Origin: Lachnospiraceae bacterium
Lineage (GTDB): Bacteria > Bacillota > Clostridia > Lachnospirales > Lachnospiraceae
Assembly (NCBI GenBank): GCA_030524705.1
Contig: JAUNGD010000007.1
Span: forward strand, 1-64,000
Length of the DNA: 64,000 bases
Direction: 5' to 3'
The position numbers were made by a program, and so were the translations under genes. Below are positions 62,493 to 64,000 of this stretch, piece after piece. The notes under the pieces were generated by a model, which did not search any database, had not been told where the DNA came from, and saw only the letters and a list, made by a program, of their open reading frames with translations. The first letter of the stretch is position 1, and each line of letters opens with the position of its first letter.

Positions 62493-63344
62493 TCAAATTT
62501 CCGCGATAAACAAAACTCCCAATGTCCCCGGGCCGCAGTGGCTGGATATGACTCCTCCGGCCCTGGTGATCAGGATTTCCTCAAAAACCGTTAAGCTCTT
62601 CAGGTAGTCTCGTATCATCTCGATGGTTTCATTGCTGCATCCCGAATGCGTGATGAACACCCGGTCTTTTTTCGCATGCTTCAGATCCTTTTCCATCTCC
62701 CGAACATAATCCATGAGGACCTTGCTCATCCTGCCGCGGTATTTTTTAGAGGGATTCATTTTGCCGCCCTCGACTACGATTTTGGGATGAAGCTTCAGTG
62801 CCCCGCCGGCCATGGCAGCCAGGCCGCTGCAGCGTCCTCCACGGTGAAGATAGACTAACGTGTCTACCACGAAGCTTGCCCGGACAAAGGGCTTTAATTC
62901 CTCTATCCGCGCAGCAATCTCACCGGCCTTCTTTCCTTCCTGAGCCATAATGGCAGCTTCAATGACCAAAAGGCCGATGCCAGTGGAAAGATTTGCAGAA
63001 TTGATAACGGTAACCAGATGGCTTCCCTCCAGCTCCTCTGCCGCTAAGCGGATCACATTTGCTGACGACGACATGGTCTCTGAAATGGCAAAGCATACGA
63101 CCTCTGTGCCAGCCTCCACATAGGGCCGCAGCAGCTCAATCGTCCGGTCCAATGCCGGAGCGGAGGTTTTGGGCGTGGTCTTATGCTCGTCTGACCACCG
63201 GTAGATCTCGTCCGGCGTAATATCCAGGCCGTCTTCGCACTCTTTGTCACCTAAAATAATGTGTAAGGGTAAAATTGATATTTCATATCGTTCCAACAAT
63301 TCCTCCGATAAATCGCAGGTACTGTCTGAAATAATTTTTACCAT
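62493..63344 (-). CDS. DegV family fatty-acid-binding protein
   Basis: A 283-residue DegV protein (FakB-like): VKIISDSTCDLSEELLERYE, ISILPLHIILGDKECEDGLD, KTTPKTSAPALDRTIELLRP and FVVDTLVYLHRGGRCSGLAA. DegV/FakB proteins bind one fatty acid and present it to the FakA kinase for phosphorylation into phospholipid synthesis. No fakA is in the window. It is convergent with serA, and 82 bases separate it from rlmH. Confidence 0.93.
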   Translation of the reverse strand: MVKIISDSTCDLSEELLERYEISILPLHIILGDKECEDGLDITPDEIYRWSDEHKTTPKTSAPALDRTIELLRPYVEAGTEVVCFAISETMSSSANVIRLAAEELEGSHLVTVINSANLSTGIGLLVIEAAIMAQEGKKAGEIAARIEELKPFVRASFVVDTLVYLHRGGRCSGLAAMAGGALKLHPKIVVEGGKMNPSKKYRGRMSKVLMDYVREMEKDLKHAKKDRVFITHSGCSNETIEMIRDYLKSLTVFEEILITRAGGVISSHCGPGTLGVLFIAEI

Positions 63345-63426
63345 CTATTCTCCATCCTTTCTGTTCTGTTTAAGCTTAACATATCGCCAAGCACTGTGAA
63401 TGCCTGTGCCTTTTCAGAACACGTAT

Positions 63427-63906
63427 CTACTTATGATACGGCTCTCCCTGCATGATCCGGTAGCTCCTGTATATCTGCTCCAGAAGCACCATCCGCATAA
63501 GCTGGTGCGGAAACGTCATCCTAGAAAAGCTGAGCTTATAATCTGCGCGGCCAAGAACCGCGTCCGAAAGCCCAAGCGATCCGCCGATCACAAACACAAT
63601 ACTGCTGTGGCCCTGGATTCCCAGCTTTTCTATTTTTTCGGACAATTCCACAGAATCCAGCATTTTTCCGTCAATGGCCAGTGCGATCACATAATCATTT
63701 TCTCTGATGCACCGCAGCAGCCGCTCTCCCTCTGTATTTTTTATCTGCGCTTCCTCTGCCGCAGAAGCCCTATCCGGCGTTTTTTCATCCGGGACTTCGA
63801 CAATATCCAGTCTGCAGTATCTTCCAAGACGCTTTACGTATTCGGCGATCCCGTCCCGCAGATATTTCTCTTTTATTTTTCCAACCGTCAGCAATGTGAT
63901 CTTCAT
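63427..63906 (-). CDS. rlmH: 23S rRNA (pseudouridine-1915-N3)-methyltransferase
   Basis: A 159-residue SPOUT methyltransferase: [60 protein letters not shown] (the knot region that binds SAM) and the C-terminal [20 protein letters not shown] with MQGEPYHK. It methylates pseudouridine 1915 of 23S rRNA, in the helix modified by RluD-type enzymes. The start is the ATG at 63906 behind GGGAG; the longer frame to 63993 is an extension. Length is normal and the C-terminus complete. Confidence 0.96.
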   Translation of the reverse strand: MKITLLTVGKIKEKYLRDGIAEYVKRLGRYCRLDIVEVPDEKTPDRASAAEEAQIKNTEGERLLRCIRENDYVIALAIDGKMLDSVELSEKIEKLGIQGHSSIVFVIGGSLGLSDAVLGRADYKLSFSRMTFPHQLMRMVLLEQIYRSYRIMQGEPYHK

Positions 63907-64000
63907 TTTTTCTCCCGTAAATACGCCGCACTCCGTCCATCTGAGCATCTGCGAAGGGCTGTTTTTTATACAGCCTTGCAAGCCCGATCTCAACTTTTTT
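63907..64000. other. upstream region of rlmH, no gene seen
   Basis: The last 94 bases hold no gene that I recognise. A short hairpin GGCTGT/ACAGCC (about 63958-63976) with a T-rich loop may be part of the rlmH leader or a terminator of a gene beyond the window. Confidence 0.3.

Noticed and set aside
1-64000. CRISPR arrays, tRNA or rRNA genes, prophage structural genes
   Set aside because: Read through on both strands; no regularly spaced repeats, cloverleaf-like sequences, rRNA segments or phage structural proteins were recognised.

Overview
The window looks like a chromosomal segment of a spore-forming gut clostridium, most likely Lachnospiraceae. It carries yqfC/yqfD sporulation genes, a DUF6870 protein, sepF-ylmH, a mreBCD-PBP2-minCDE-rodA block, and a PBP2 of about 975 residues. 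Nearly all genes lie on the minus strand. Only a DUF378 gene (28855-29064) and serA (61228-62394) are on the plus strand. The assignment is inferred from gene content and order; no rRNA or tRNA gene is visible.

Left part (1-15.1 kb): a surface-polysaccharide locus read right to left. It starts with a bacillosamine-type aminotransferase and a PglC-like initiating sugar transferase. A hexapeptide acyltransferase follows, split by a run of ten G. Next comes an unusual acyl-handling set: type II thioesterase, NeuD-like acyltransferase, adenylate-forming ligase, free acyl carrier protein, Gfo/Idh/MocA oxidoreductase and HMGL-like aldolase. The locus ends in a visibly AT-rich stretch with a GT2 glycosyltransferase, Wzy-like polymerase, pyruvyl transferase, iron-sulphur protein and Wzx-like flippase. 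A degraded Rpn-type gene lies beyond the flippase.

15.1-22.4 kb: a recombinase-only block between the polysaccharide locus and housekeeping genes. A small DUF6870 gene is followed by four tandem large serine recombinase homologues. One of these lacks the catalytic serine motif and is also frameshifted in an A6 tract. The block ends in a strong terminator that stops 15 to 25 bases before the first polysaccharide gene, which has no visible ribosome binding site.

22.4-40.2 kb: housekeeping and cell-shape genes. These are rluD, lspA, aroB, ylmH, sepF, yggS, a HlyD-like adaptor, a P-loop protein, a D,D-carboxypeptidase, methylglyoxal synthase, rodA, minE, minD, minC, PBP2, mreD, mreC, mreB and radC. 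The set points to coordinated control of the septum and side wall.

40.2-64 kb: a repeat-rich spacer, two flavoproteins, a methionine gamma-lyase-like enzyme, miaA, mutL, mutS and miaB. Then come a folate cyclo-ligase/ProA fusion, a DUF896 gene, a short proB, a SpoVB-like flippase, a DUF3048 lipoprotein, ybeY, phoH, yqfD and yqfC. A highly folded intergenic element precedes serA; degV and rlmH close the window.

The most notable features are the G10 contingency-type tract in the polysaccharide acyltransferase, the serine recombinase quartet with a dead member, the carrier-protein module in a capsule locus, the cyclo-ligase/ProA fusion, and two structured repeat elements.
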